From contig WBMV01006612.1 of the NCBI GenBank assembly GCA_013396655.1, positions 897,792-961,791 of the forward strand: 64,000 nucleotides of DNA. The letters run 5' to 3'. Shown here piece after piece: positions 31,346 to 46,300 of the stretch (the first letter of the stretch is position 1; every line of letters begins with the position of its first letter). The notes under the pieces were generated by a model that was not told the origin of the DNA, searched no databases, and was given only the letters and a program-made list of their open reading frames with translations. The translations under genes and the position numbers were made by a program. Source of the DNA: Campylorhamphus procurvoides. Taxonomy: Eukaryota > Chordata > Aves > Passeriformes > Dendrocolaptidae.

Positions 31346-34300
31346 GTGAGCTCATTTCAGAGGGTTTATATGATTGTGTTACAAGGATATTACTTTTTAT
31401 CACAATGATATCCTGTCCTCATGATAAATCAAGATTGACCATCTTTCTTATATAGGCTTTGTCACTGCAGTAGTTAAATGCTGGTTGAGTATGTTTGTAA
31501 CTTTAACCAAGAACCATCTGTGCCTCACAGACTTTAGATGAAGAGTGGTGGGAAGGCTCTGTATTTTAGATGAGACTCTTATAGTCTCTTTGGTGTTTAT
31601 CTTTACGGCTAGTTAAGCAGAACCTAAACTTTTTCTAGGCTAGACCTAAGCCACTTAGGTCTAAGTTTGCCTAGTGCTCTCAGCTTAAGCTGTGTTCTGG
31701 AACACTGATGAGAAGGTGGCTGGATGCTTTCACCTTTCTTTCTTAATCCTATAGCATGGATGGCTTAGGAAGGAGCAGGTGACCCCAGCTTAGCTCTCCC
31801 AAATGCAATATGGGCACTGATCCTAAGCTGTGTATGAAATTTGTCAGCCCAGTTTTACCTCGGTCTGGTGCAGAATGCAATTGAATATTTTGTATGGTGT
31901 GATTATCCTCCTAGCTTCCTCCTGCCCTCCTGGTTCTGGTAGTCATGGTGTAGAAACTGAATTTCACTTGTTCCTCCTTGAATCCAGTTATGCTTTATAG
32001 ACTCTGAAAGACCCAAAAATATCTATATTTGCAGATGACCTTGTGGACAGAGGTATCAGACTGGTATCCTTAAACATAAGAACATTACAGTGTAGACAAA
32101 ACCTGAGTATCTGTTTTAACATGTTGGTAGCCACAATCTATCTGGACTTCAGCCAGTGGCTTTAGTGCTGCAGGTTTATAGGGAGCTTTATTATTCTGTT
32201 AAAAATTCATGACGTATCTGAGTGTACTGTAGTAGACCTGAGACTTATGAGACTTGGTTTCTCATCCATCATGTCCAGCATTACACATTAGAGGGTGTCT
32301 TGTGAATCAGAAAGGCTGCCTGAGTCACCATAAAGGGCTGAGAACTTCAGCTAGCAGTGTTTTTCCATAAGAGAACTGTATTAATATTTCATCACAAGTA
32401 CTTAGGCTGTTTAAATCACTGCTTATTTTAGGAGTGTTCTACTTGTAATCACCTACCTGTCTTCTCCTTGGTGATCCACCTGATGGTTTTCCAGGTGTCT
32501 TCAGAGCCAGAATTGTAACAGCAGTGAGGAGTAAAGCCAATTGAAGGGCCAGTTGATTAGCTAAGTGCAGCAGTTAGAATAAAACCAAGTATTGCAGCTT
32601 AAGCAATCTAAATGTAATGCACATCATCTTTTGATGTGGTAGTGGCCAAAGTATATAATTCGATCTTCCAAATACTTTGAAAGCAAACATAGCCAAAAAA
32701 ACCCCACCACAAAACTGTGCTACTATGCACTACTCTGCTTCTGAGTTACATAAGCCTGTGATATGTGCTTGTTTAAGACACCATCATCTTCCTACTGAGA
32801 CAACCAAAGGTACTGAAAGGTACAAAGTGCTGAAAGATACAAACATTTGGTTTCCTTACCTAGGGTGTAAATACTGTAGTAGGTCAAGTTCAAACAGTTG
32901 GCATACATGTAAGAACAAAGTCTGATCTTTACTGTCGATAGAACTCTATCCACTGTAATTAGCAACTACTGATCCTTTAGCCTAACAGTGTCTATGGAAG
33001 TGTTTAGAGTTACTGATATCAGTAGCTACCTCTCCTTTACAGAGAAAGGACTTAATGCAGCCCCACTTCTGCATACGATGCTATGGTGTTGCTACACAGT
33101 TGAGAATGCAGTTATTAGAGAAGGAGGAGAAGCTCCATGCTATGTTCTTGAATTTGTATTGAGTCTAGAGTGTCAGCAGTCCCTTTTAAAAATATTTTTA
33201 AAACAAATAGCATCATTTTATGCTGTTCATTTAGTAGGGTTTTAAGGGCCATGCTTTTGTTTGGAGTATCTCAGCATGACTGTTTTTAATTAAAGTTTTA
33301 GAAGCTTTCAATGGTTCTTATCTATCCCATGGGAGTGGGTTTTTTTTCATGTATATGTTTTTTCTCTTGAGCTAGTTAGATAAATCCATCTCAGCTTCAA
33401 AGGATTAGTTTTTTCCTTAATGGAAGTTTAAGCATTGAAAATTTAACTAAAGCCTGAAGATTTCAGTGTTTGTACATGGTATATGAGAGCAGAGCTCTCA
33501 AAAGTCTTTCAAATGGAAAATATTCTTAATCTCTTAACCTTTGTGGTGTTAATAATCTAGATGTCTCATTATCTAAAGGACTAATTCTCCATTTTTGTGT
33601 CCTTCCAGAGCATCAGCAACATTTAAACTACCTATATCAAGTCCCTTCCTGTTACAGTCTCAGGATCATAACCCAATTCTTTTATTGGCCACTATTGGCT
33701 GGGGAAGAACTATCTTGACCCTTGACATTGATGTTTTTTACCAGTCAATACCAGCAGATAACCAAAAATCGCTCATTAGTAGCAGAAAATAAATAAAGAG
33801 AAAGCATTGCATTTCAAAATATATGTTGTACCCTTGCACCTGTGAGATGGCATCTGTCTTATGATGGGAATAAATTCCCAATCCTGTTCACAGAAGGTCA
33901 TTCTTAGTGTGTTAGGTGCTATTTCTGGGGTTTGACTGGGAATGTGTTGAAAGAGGCAGGGGGAATATTTCCATGAAAGATAGCAACAGGGTGGGCAACA
34001 AAACCTGGAAGAGGATGATGTGACAAAGCTGCTCCTGGGCAGTGAAGAAAAGTCATACCAACAGTGAGACCGAGAGATACCTCAACACCAGAACAGTTCT
34101 GTGGCTTGGTGCACCCCATTTTTACTTTTTTTAGTAGTACTCATAAGGACAGTAACTGGCACAAGTTCAGGACTAAATGTTTTCTGTCCTTTCAGGACAT
34201 TCAGTTATTTCCAGCAGCCGTTCTTGAAAGTGGGGTAGGTACAGAAGAAGTGGAGGGACAACTGTTATGTGCTGGATGCCCATGAAATGAACGAGCAAGT

Positions 34301-37300
34301 GGTTCAAGAGCTCGAGCTACAGTTATGAACTGAAGGACACCAATGGGTCCTTCACTCTGAGACCACTCGTACTTCCTGAAAACAGCATAGTCTCCTATGC
34401 AGTTCTGGAAGCTCTTGTGCTCATTTAAGTATTGGGTTATATGGATTTACTTTATGTTATTACAGTATTGTATGCATGATGCAGGCCAGGGTGAATTAAA
34501 TTAGCAGTTTGGTTTTAGCAGAAAACTGAGTTAGAGCTTATATTCCAATGACCCTGCTGCCTTCAGCAGGATCTAAGTCTCCATTTCTAAACGCAGTCCT
34601 TCCCATAGCCACTTGATTTTTTCTTACCTCATCTCATCCCCTTTACTGATTTTCAGACATTATATGGCTAGTAACACTGTAAATGTATTTACTTGTCCTC
34701 TGCCTGTTCATTCCTGGATTGTCCTCAGGAGGTTTTCCCACATAACCTAGTTTTGATGATAGGCTTGCATTATTTTATGAATACAAGCAAGACTGGGCCC
34801 TAAATGCCTCAGAAAGGTGTCAGGGTGCTGAATACATTACATACCTTCCTTACATACACATTAGAAACTTGGGGACTTAAAGGCAGAATTTCTTTAACTT
34901 CAGCAATAAAGCAAAACTAATCAGTAGGACCATAAAAGCTCCATCAGTGCAGCAGAAGTTTAATTGTGTTCATTTCTGACGTGGATTCAAAGCACTGCAT
35001 TATAGGAAGCCCTTGACCCATGACATGCACAATTCAGTCAGAACTCATAGATTGCCCAGTAGGTATGTATAGCCTGCTTTGCCTCAGTTGGTTAGTCATT
35101 ATTAGTGGATTCATCCATTGTTTATTTTCCCTTGTTTTATTCTTCTCAAAATTCAAGCACTGGGCTCTCCCACCTGCAACTCAAATATAGACTGTTCTTG
35201 TCTTTACAGCTCACTCATTCACATGTATTTAGTACAACAGGTAATGATACAGAGACTCTCTTAGGGAACAGCAAGAACAAGATTGCTCCGTAAGAATAAA
35301 TGAACCGGGTTACTACAGCCCAGACAGTTCCCTCACTAAGCAGGATACCCTCCCCAAGGTCTGAACAGGGTAGGCTGAGCAGAGTGGTGATAACAGGGTC
35401 CATCAGGAGTCCCACAGAAGAAGGGGTCAGTCAGATGCAAGCTCTCAGCAAGAGGCAGAAACAAAGTACTTACAATATTGGGTTAATACCCATCCAGAAG
35501 ACAAAATCAATTATTTCCATAACATAGCCCAGAAAAGAACTGAATGCCCAGACCTGAGCATAGACTGTGCAGTCCAGTGGGCAGAGGATGTGTGTGTGTG
35601 GTCCCAAGGGAGGCTGATCAGTGAGGTCTCTTACTCCTCTCTGGGCTCTGACAGATCTGACCCCAGTCAGATGGGTACCATGTTTCCCCTTTTCCAGTCA
35701 CCTGGAACTTCACTTGACTGCCATGACTTTTTAAATATCATGGAGAGTGGCTTAGCAACTTCTAATTACATCCTATAAATTCTTAGAAGCCGTAGAGTAA
35801 AGGGCCTGCTTTGGGAAGATCCTCCCATATTTGTTCATTCTTAAGGAAACTGAATGTATTTGGCACCGCAAATGAACAAACAGGATGATTACTCAGATAG
35901 CATCATTTTTGCTGTTTGTTGTCAGCTGTGTAAAGGAAGTGGGCACAGTAGAGGTAGGAGGAGTTTTTCAGGGATGTGGATGGAAGGCAAAGAGCAGTGC
36001 AGGAAGGGAACAGCATTGGCCCTCCACCTCCACACACACCTCTCCTAGATCCTGGACTTACTTTGTGAATTTTGGGACAATGTTCAAATAAATTTACTTA
36101 GTAGCTGTAAGCAGGGAATGCCACAGGATCACTGTTATTTTGCCAGTGCAAGGGAGGTACTCTGTAGTCATCTTTCAGTCTCATCCACCTACAACTTTCT
36201 TTGTTTTACCCACTACCACTGTCTTCTAACATTCTCCTAAGAAAAAGCAACACCTGTTAACCATGTTTTTGCATTCTTTTCCTTCCATACATCTTTCCAT
36301 AACTCAAAAGAGAAACTCTTGATGAGGTTTTAGTGCAATCAATGTTGACTTTAATCTTATTAATATCATCAGTGTTATTTTTTTGCTGGGTATTAGAAAA
36401 GATTGGTTTAGAATCTTAGAAAAGTGGGTCTGATCTTTTAATAAGCTGACAATCCTGTACGCATGGTGGTATGTGAAGACATACATTACACATTTCTTTC
36501 CTTCAGATAAACAAGGGTACATACCTCAGTTGTGCAATGGGGAAAGAATATCACGAGAAACAGTGCAAAACTTTCTGGGGAGCCTGTCTTCCTGCAAGGA
36601 TTGAAATATTTGTCAATGATACCTGTCATGAGAGGACTGGAAATGAGAGGAGGCATCTTGAGGGGAATGAATGCTTGGTGAATACTATACCACAGCCATG
36701 CTGAGTATTTTAAACTTTGGGTTTTTGTTTGAAACCAGTGAGAAGAAGCTTATCACGGATGCCCTGAATAAAAATCAGTTCTTGAAGAGACTGGAGCCTC
36801 ACCAGACACGAGATATGGTGGAATGTATGTATGAAAGGACTTTCCAGCAAGGCAGCTACGTCATCAGACAGGGAGAACCAGGCAATCACATTTTTGTGCT
36901 CAAAGGTGAATATTGCTTGCTTGTACAACACACAAGTGCAGGAAACAGGAAAGTAATTCAGAAGGTTTGGCAGGAAGCCACAGTGATGGTGTTTGTGCTC
37001 TTAAATAATTTATTCTGGCCCTGATGAGGGCGATGCAAGTTTTACCTGTGACTTTTATGAAACAGAGTGAGAACAGCAAAAAGCACCTTGGAAACTTGAG
37101 TCTTGATTTAATGCTATTTCATGGCCTCTTTCACTTCTGAAAGTCTGGAGGCCTGCAAATCATTATTGTTGTACATGCCACCAACACCTTTTTCTCAAAA
37201 GGAAGAACAGGAATTATTTAAAACACAGAGAACTGCTCAATGGTGAAGCCACTTCTGAAATAAACTTACCTTTCAACAGTCATGAGAGCTTGTACCAGTT

Positions 37301-40300
37301 TTCTGTGTGTGGGAAATTGAGGGATGAGGTATGCATTTACTGTTCTCAAAGCTGGAAGGTTTTGGGTTTTTTTTTTAAAGACCTGCTTGAGTTTTTTTCT
37401 GGGAAAAAAAAAGAAAAAAAACAAACAACAAAGCAAACAAAAAGCTTTAGGATAACATGGCTTCCCTAAAATAATGCCAACAGGTCTGAAGTAATGTCTC
37501 TGCAGTCATCTGTGTTGGCTGCTACTCTGCTTACATGCAGATCTCAAGTTGCAGATCAGCCATAGTAGACCCCAAGTTTAACACCTGGAAGTTGCCCCTA
37601 ACAGCAATTGTCTCTTTCATCATCTCACTATTAAAATTAATTTGCATATTTTGTCAATTTTTAACCACAAAAAGGCCCAGAGACTCATATGAATTAGAGT
37701 TCATGCTGTAAGGAACATCTTCTGTTGAGGCAAGAATTTTTAAGCCAGAAGCAAAATGGTATATGTTGGAAAGAATATTTGCTGTCTTGTGGCTTCATAA
37801 ACATAATTTTGAAAAAATTATGGTAACAGTGTTAGGATGACATAAATGGTGCAGGGAGAAAGAGGAGGCAGGATTTGTAATAGGATAGTCATATTCTTGC
37901 AAGACGAAACGATAACATTTTGAAAACAGATGAAATATGAGAAAGAAGATATCCACCTGGAAATTGTTCTGGGCCATAACCTGTGAAGAAATTCAGACTT
38001 TCTTTGACTTTTGTTTGATTTGTAGCAAGGTTCAAGAACAATTTCTTGAAGGAAGTTTTAATATGCTTTTAATTTTCCTGCCTTTTCCTTTGCATTCTGC
38101 ACATATATATGCATACATGTGTATGAACAGACAATCCTCATGAGTAATTTCTCCAGTGATCACTGTTTTAAGCCCTTAAGTTTGTCTACAGCACACTAGA
38201 TTATCTGAACCACTATTGACTGGTTTGTTGTAGCAAAGGTTTATCCCATCAGGATTTAGAATGGCTCTCCCTTCCAGAGCATATTAGTAGATTAGCAGTA
38301 CATTCTAAAAAAAAATCTCTATTGGCTTGTATGTGTGTTTCAAAGCACGGTTCACATCGTTCCTCTCATTCCTGTCTTCCAGAGAGTGGCAAAGTCAGAA
38401 ATATATTGATTTGTTTTCCATTCGCTTTGTGCAGTTGAGCAGAGTTTTAATACCTATTTTCCTGATGATTTTTGACAGAGGGCAGTCTGGAAGTCTTTCA
38501 GCAGAATAAGCTCCTATCCTCAATACCTGTGTGGACGGCATTTGGTGAACTAGCCATTTTATACAACTGCACACGGACAGCTTCTGTGAAAGGTACCTGA
38601 GGGTAATTATAACAACGTTGCTCCAAATGAAAACTATGTATTTTTGTGTGGTCCCTGTTATATCCAGATTTTCTTTGACATTTTCATTTAATAGACATTT
38701 GCATGTCTTGATTGGCTACAGTAAACTCATGTTTCCTTCCTTGGGTTGTTTCTGTTTGGGAATTTTAATAATGCTGTGCCATAAATGTAATTCTGTCTCT
38801 AGAATAACCCTGGATGAGCAATTAGGCATCTCCAAAGTATGCTACTTAGCCTGATCTGTACCATACTAACTGCTGAGGAAGGACTGTGTTTTAATTTTTG
38901 ATGCATTAGTAGTGATGGTCTTTGATTCTTATGTGCTTGTGTGAAATGCAAACCTGAGGCTAAATTGCAGTGAATTTGAAAAGGTGTTAGAACCATGGTG
39001 TTTTTAGTAGAGCAGATAAAGTCTTAATTCAAGAGGGAACAAAATAAGTAGGAATTAGTTCCCTCTGTACTTCTTTTAGTTCTGTATCGTCATTGCGTTA
39101 CTGAGTCTTTCCTAGATCCATTTGCAGCTGGCATTTGCAACCGGCATTTGGGAGATTTGAGTTTGGTCTCAAATGTGGTGGTGGGAGAGATGAAGCTTCT
39201 AGATGAGACCTGCTGCTTCTCTGGGGCAAATGCTTTTTGCATTTTGCGTTTGCAGACTGACCAGGATGGAGTTGTTAAGTGTTGCTCTGCTACAAATGCC
39301 TCTCTCCCCAGCTATTCATCCATTAAATGACCCTTGATTCCTTTTCTAATGTGCTATTATTTTTCTATGACAAACAAGTGAGTGACCAAATAAGATTAAG
39401 TTCATCATTTTTCCACTCTCCACCATTCCATAAGTATTATTTGTGTTTGAAGACTAATTTCTGTTCTCATCTAAATCTGCAGGGACTTTGAACCACCAGT
39501 AAGTATGGAGAGTTCATCTTGACTTAATAAGGAGTAAATGGAATAAAACAAGAAGTTGTTTGCTTTAAAAGCTTTTGGTCTTTCTTCCTGCACCCAGTTT
39601 AGGCACTTAATCATTGCTGGCTGTGCAGATGGAAGTTATTACATGTAATCTGTTTTTTTTGCTGCCTGATAAACAGAAAAGCATCAGTAATGTGATTATT
39701 TTTCTTACCAGCATGCTGTTCTACTTGAATATGTTCCCTATTTTTCTTTTTTGCCTGCTGTACAGTATTAGCATTATAAAGTAGTGTTTCTGCATAATAA
39801 GATGTCAAGCTGCTTTAAACTTTTATTAACATTAATTGGTTTTGAGGTAAGACAAGAATTGTCCAATTATAGAAAGAAAGAGTACCTGAATACTTGAAAT
39901 TGTTGCAGAAACCTACCCCTCCCCAATAGCTTTCCTATGTTTCCTGTAGAAGAAGAGCAGTACAATGCCATAACTGAGCATGAATAGTAAACACATATGT
40001 GAAAACCCTTTATTGATGCTGGACCTACTGACACCCTTTTGGTACAGTCTTTGAACACTGAGGAGGGAAGGACTTTATCCAAACAGCTTGTCAATGGCTG
40101 GTGCTATAGTTTTGTTCTTTCTTATGACAGAAGGAAAACAGCTGTATATGATGTAGCATCCTTTAAAAAAAGAGATTAAATTAAACAGTATCACCTCCTT
40201 TTGCTTAAAACACATAAAAGGTGCAGTGTGTTCTGTTTTGTCAATGATTGCAAACAAAGGCTGCTTAGTGGTTTGCATCTTTGATGCTGAATCTTGTGCA

Positions 40301-43300
40301 CGCTTACTCTATTCATATTTTGATTATCTTTTGACGGGTAGTCATTAAGGTTTCAATTACCCTTTATTCCCTTATAAGATGGATACGTTGGAGAAAAACT
40401 CTGTGAGGATGATAGAATTAAATGAAATTTAATGTATTTCCTGACCTCTGTTTTTTCTATCTTATTGCGTATCTAACAAACATTTGCATGTAATCTGAAT
40501 TAGAGATGAATCCAAGCCACAGTATCCAACATCATAGGTTTAGAAAAACTTCAGCCAACCTTTTGTTCCTTTCAGATCAGCTCCTCTGCAGATTGCAGTT
40601 TTGAGTGCAATGACTGTCCAAGATAAGAGGTCTTCACAAGTGTCCAGCCCTGTTTGTGCTCATAGTGAATGGCTAGATTTTCAAGGTCACTCAGCCTGTG
40701 GAGTTGCATGGAAAGTGCTGTGTGGAGGAACCCTTTGGAAATCTATGCCTTACTTTAGTGAGCATTATTTAAGTGGGAATCGAATTCTTTAAAAAGTCTG
40801 ATCACAGTAGGTGCTGGATACTTTAAAACTTGGCTTCAGGCCTTTTGAAGGAGCTCATGGGTCTTGTACCATGACCTGATACTGTAATATTGTCCATCAA
40901 ATCATTTGGAAACATTGTTTTGTTCTTGGATTTTTGTTTTCTCCAAGCAATCACTAATGTTAAAACATGGGCATTGGACAGAGAAGTGTTTCAAAATATC
41001 ATGAGAGTGACAGCACAAACAAGACAAGAGCAGTACAGAAACTTCCTTAGAAGGTAAATATGATGACTTTCTATTTCTAATACTGCTTTGGGCTACCTAC
41101 TAATACTGTGTACTGATACAATACTGTACCTGTCTTGTAAACAGAAAGAAAAGGATGCTCTTCATGCAAGCATGGCCTCAAAAGTCTGACTGTTTACCTC
41201 TGTATTTTATTTATTTTTTTAAGATTCATGAGAGTTTTTCCCATTTTAATTGTTTTTCTCCTGCATGACACTAAGGAATTTCAATAGGTGCTTGAATGCT
41301 TTTAAGTACTGAGAATAAATTTATTGAAAAGATACATGTTTAGAAGTTAAAATGATATAATGAATAAATAGAGTTAAGTAAATCCTCCAGCTAGCAGTTA
41401 ATTTGCTGCTGGAGCAGATTAAGGAATATTCCTTATCCTTTGGAGATTTGAATATGAAATTTGTATGTCTCTCAGCTTATGAACTAATGAAATCTGCAGA
41501 GTAGAATAATTCTCTCTCCTGCAGGGAACACTGGGTGTTGTACCATGCTTCTCCTTAGGAAGATGGTGAAATTACAGGTTCTAAACCACAATTAGCTGAT
41601 TTCATATTTTGTTTGTTTTTTAACAAAGAATGGCCATTCTGTGGTGCCTTCAAATCTAGGTGTAAAGCCTGGCCATGCATAGAATGTCTGTGTATTTTTA
41701 CATTCATCTCCATCTTTGATTTCTGGATATACTTCTTTGCTGAGCCTGAGAAGCGAGAAGGTTCTATAATTTCCAAACTTTTACAAGTCTGAGTGATCAG
41801 CATGGGAGGATTTTTTCATTCAGCAAGTTCCCTAAGTCACTGCTGTAATTAGATTCTCTTTTAATAGTTGTCCAAGGAGTACTGGAGTTTTTACCTTTGT
41901 CTGATTTTGCAGTCTCTGCAGTGCATTTGAAAATATATTCTTGGATTACTATAATGACTTGGTTTTGCAATTACTGGATTCTGTATGACTGATTTTTTAA
42001 ATCAATCCATATGCCCACTGGAGTCTTTTTCCTCTACTGAAACACAAAGTTAAGCTACAAACTTACTAATGTTTGCCATATTTCTAAGTTGTAAGTTGTG
42101 AGAGTTTTGTATGTCTAAAAAACAATATGAGAATGCATGGACCTTCCAAATTAAGATTTAGTTTTATATTGTGTTTACCACCAATTTAAAATGTGATTAT
42201 ACAAATTGTATACATGAGATCATGAAAAAAAATGTTAATGACAACTACTTTGGGTTTGTTGTTTTGTTTTGCGTTTCTGTTTTCTGAAAGTGTGTCTCTG
42301 CTGAAAAACCTACCAGAAGATAAATTAACCAAGATCATGGACTGCCTGGAAGTGGTAAGATACTGTTAAGTTCTTCTAAATAGTATTCAGTAAGCTTTCA
42401 AAATAATAGAGAAGAATAAATCAGTAAAAATGAAAAACAATCAAGCTTTTTTTAATCAGAGAGTGGATTTGAAGTGATCAGAGTGGAATTCCAGGTTGGC
42501 AGCAAACAATAACATTTAATGGCATTAAAAGTAAGTAATGTTTTTGGCATCAAAGTTGTCAAGCAAGTAGATAAGAGAATCTATAATCTAGCCTTTTTTC
42601 AGATTAAGCACAAATTTGCTCTCCAGGTCTGATTCTTTTGGTAATCTGGCTGTACCTGTTTGCAATGTGGATATGTAATACTTTCATATGTCTTGAACCA
42701 GATATACTACAAAATATATGTTTAGCACTTACGTGTGAATTCATATAAGTATCTGTGCATCTTGGGGCTGCATTTGTCAACAGCCCTGGAGGTAAAGGCT
42801 TGATATAACTGTGGGTTTTCTCCAAGGGCAGCGATAACTATTAATTCTTTTTGCGTAGGGAAAAGCTGTAGGAACGGCAGTCTTGGAACAGTTCTGCAAA
42901 TGGAGAACTAAAGTTTCTCAGAAAACAGAGAGCCTCAATCCAAGCCAGCTGGAGGAGGCAGATAGAGCAATGCATGGCCATAGCAGGGGATTAGGAGATC
43001 ATGGTGTTGATCATGTGAAATGGCAAATGGCCTTAGCACAGCAGGATCCTAAGCATTGCTTTTTTTATTTTGGGGGCTTCCTGGCAAGGAAGAACTTGTA
43101 GGAAGCACTTGGAAGACAAAAAAATAATGTGTTTTCTTATGAGGAACAGGTCGCAAAGCTGGAAGTTAACATGGGAAAAATGCTTGATTGAACGTTAAAC
43201 AATCAGGTAATTCATGGTAATGGTGGGCAGGGTTCCTTAGCAGGCACAGAAAATTCGGTCCCCTGCTAGTTTGCAACAGATAATTTAGCCATTCCCACTG

Positions 43301-46300
43301 GGATGCCAAGCCCAAAATTGGGTTTGGAAAGGGGCTTTTGATTTAGAACTCTTTTAAGAGTTTTTGATATTTTTCCTTGTTTTCCCCTGCTTCATAAGGA
43401 GGACACCAGTGTTATTGGGGTTTTTTTTAAACAAGTAATGTGCCACTGCATTAAGATTGGCCACCATGTTTTCTGTAGTGGAATGGTTGCATATTATGGA
43501 ATGTAACTTCTGAAGGAGACTGCAAGTTAAATATCAGTGGAACATTCAGATCTATTAAGAACTTTGCATAGTAATCAGAACTTCTAAGGAGGCTAACAAC
43601 TTACTAGAGAATATTGTGTCTCACTTCCCCCTCAACAGGAGTACTATGACAAGGGAGATTATGTTATTCGGGAAGGGGAAGAAGGGAATACCTTCTTTAT
43701 AATATCAAAAGGAAAGGTAAGATTTAATAAACCTAACTTACAAAGTAACATATACAGGCACTTGTATTTCAAAAGCTACCTTGAGGGGTTTGATCCACAG
43801 TAAAATTTGTGCAGAGTGATTCTGAGGACACTATGAAGTTCACAGTACTGTGATGAAACCCTGGAGCAGCATTTCAGAGGCTCAGGGAGCCTAATTTTCC
43901 ATTCACAATGAGTCCATGTTATACTGTTCTAATTACAATGTAATTAAAGTATGTCCTGTAGCCTCTTGACACTGTAGCAGTGATGTGAAGTCAATTTTTT
44001 TGTAAATGAGATTTGATCCTATGTCTTCTCCTAGATGGTTTGATATCTGACAGGCAAAACGTAGACTTACCTGAAATATCTAATGGAGTCCTAGTTTTAA
44101 TGGAGAATGGCCTTCTAGGCGTCTCAGACTCTATTTCTGTAATTTATCAGTCCCAGATGAATAAGGCAGCAGCCTTTATCCATCAGCTGTTACATTGGAG
44201 GCTGACATGGGATTCTAAAGAATAAAATCAGGGGAATTTTCATCAATAAACTTCCAGGAGGGTTTCCAAAACTTGACTAAGTCTGGAGATATTCTGGTTT
44301 GTTTTTTGCTAATGCGGGCATCGACAGAATGTGTGCTGCTGTGGAAGCAGAGTTTCGTGTGGGGGAAATGTTAGTTAATGCTTCTGGAGGCTGTTGGTTT
44401 AGCTGAGAATACAAAAAGCTCATATGATACCTGCCCACTGTGGAAACTGAAGTATTTTTTCTTTTTTTTATTAAAATGTGACTTGTTTTGCTCTGTTTTA
44501 AAAGGTATTAGGAGAAAATACTTGGAGGTGGGCCATAATGAATATATTTCTTTTTCTCAGCCAAAATGAGGGAATGTGTCAGGGAATGGATTTAATTTTT
44601 TAGAAGAAGGACTAATTATATATATATTTGTAACTTTCTGCAGCATTACAGAGTTTAAGACATTTATGAAATACACAGAAAAGAAAGGAAATCTATGTGA
44701 CAGTTTGAAACTTCACCTTACTAAATTTTTATTCCTGTACTTTCCAGGTGATAGTTACCCAAAGTACAGCAGATCACTCAAAGCCTCAGCTGATTAAAAA
44801 TCTACATAAAGGGGATTACTTTGGAGAAAAGGCTCTTATTAGGTTAGTTCACATTGTCTGGCTCATGATGTGTAGTATTTCAATTGTCCTATCACAGTAT
44901 ATCAGATTCTACAACTCATAACTCTTTTGTATATAATATTTGTTTTGATTGTAAGGTAAATTTGTTTGAAAAGGTGAAGGTATTGACTGAATTTGCCTTA
45001 GTGTTTTGGCTTTTTGCAGAGAGAACTTAAAAGTATACACTGCAATCTACCTTTAGTTTTCCCTGTAAAATACAAATGCTGGCTCTCTTTGCATTGTGGC
45101 TTATTGTTTATATTTCAGTAAAAGCTGTGATGAAAACTTGTGCTGGCCTCTGTAGGACTTTAAAACAGATTAGTTCTGTCACGACTGGACTGAGCTGTAG
45201 TTTCCACTGCCCATGACAGCAAGAAACAGAGAGGAGTCATACAGGAAATATTTATGTGGGTGATTGAGTAGGGAATCTTTTGGTTTCTGGAATGTTTTAT
45301 ATCCAAGGATCATTTCAGGAATAAGCAGTAAATCCTGATATAGGGCTAATTACAGCTCGCACTAATTTCTTGAAAGGTTGTTAAAAGATGTCATGGTCCA
45401 AACCCTACTGAAACTGGAAAAAATACTGTTCTACAATAATAATGACGGGTAAAATGCTATAATTCTGCATTTGGGTCAGCAATATTCAGATACAAGCTGC
45501 AAAAACCTTTGAGGAGTTTCACCTATAACAGCTGTGACCCTCCTTGAGTACAGTGTGAGGTACAGTGTGAATCCTCACTGTTTTGAGGATTTTTATATGT
45601 TTGATATGTTTCTGAAAACACATTTCAATTCCTAGTGACGACGTCAGATCAGCAAATGTTATTGCAGATGAATACAACGTGGAATGCCTCGTTATAGACA
45701 GAGAGTAAGTACTCTACAGTTTAATAAAAGACTTGCATCCTTTCAGTAGGTTAACATGTGGCTTTCAGTAGGTTAATGTGACTTCCCTGTAGGCAAACTC
45801 AACAAGTGGTTATGTTTTTGCAATACTGAGGAAGAGAGGCTGGCAGGAGGTGCTGGCACACAGAAGCTTAAAAGTAGTTCAGGGTTATTCTTTTCTTTCT
45901 CCTCTTGTAGTGGTGATGTTTATCCTGGTCTCCTGGGTCAGATTCCTGGGGGCTGGTCTTGTCAGTGGAATGCAAAGATGTTCAGTAGCTCTACCTTCCC
46001 TGCATCCTCTGTTACCAAGGTCCCTCCTCCATTTAGTAACAGGTCCACATTATCCTTCATTTTCCTTTTGTTATTGGTGTATTTGAAGAAACCCTTCTTG
46101 TTGTCCTTGACATCCTTGGCGAGGTTGAATTCCAGATGGACCTTGGCCTTCCTTGTCTCATTTCTGCTTACTTTTACAACCTTTCCATATTCATAGAAAG
46201 TGTCCCATCGCCTGGGTGCTTCCATCTCCTGTGTGTTTCCTGCTTATATTGAGTAATGGCAGGAGTTCTTTATGTATCCATACAGGTCTCTTGTCCCCTT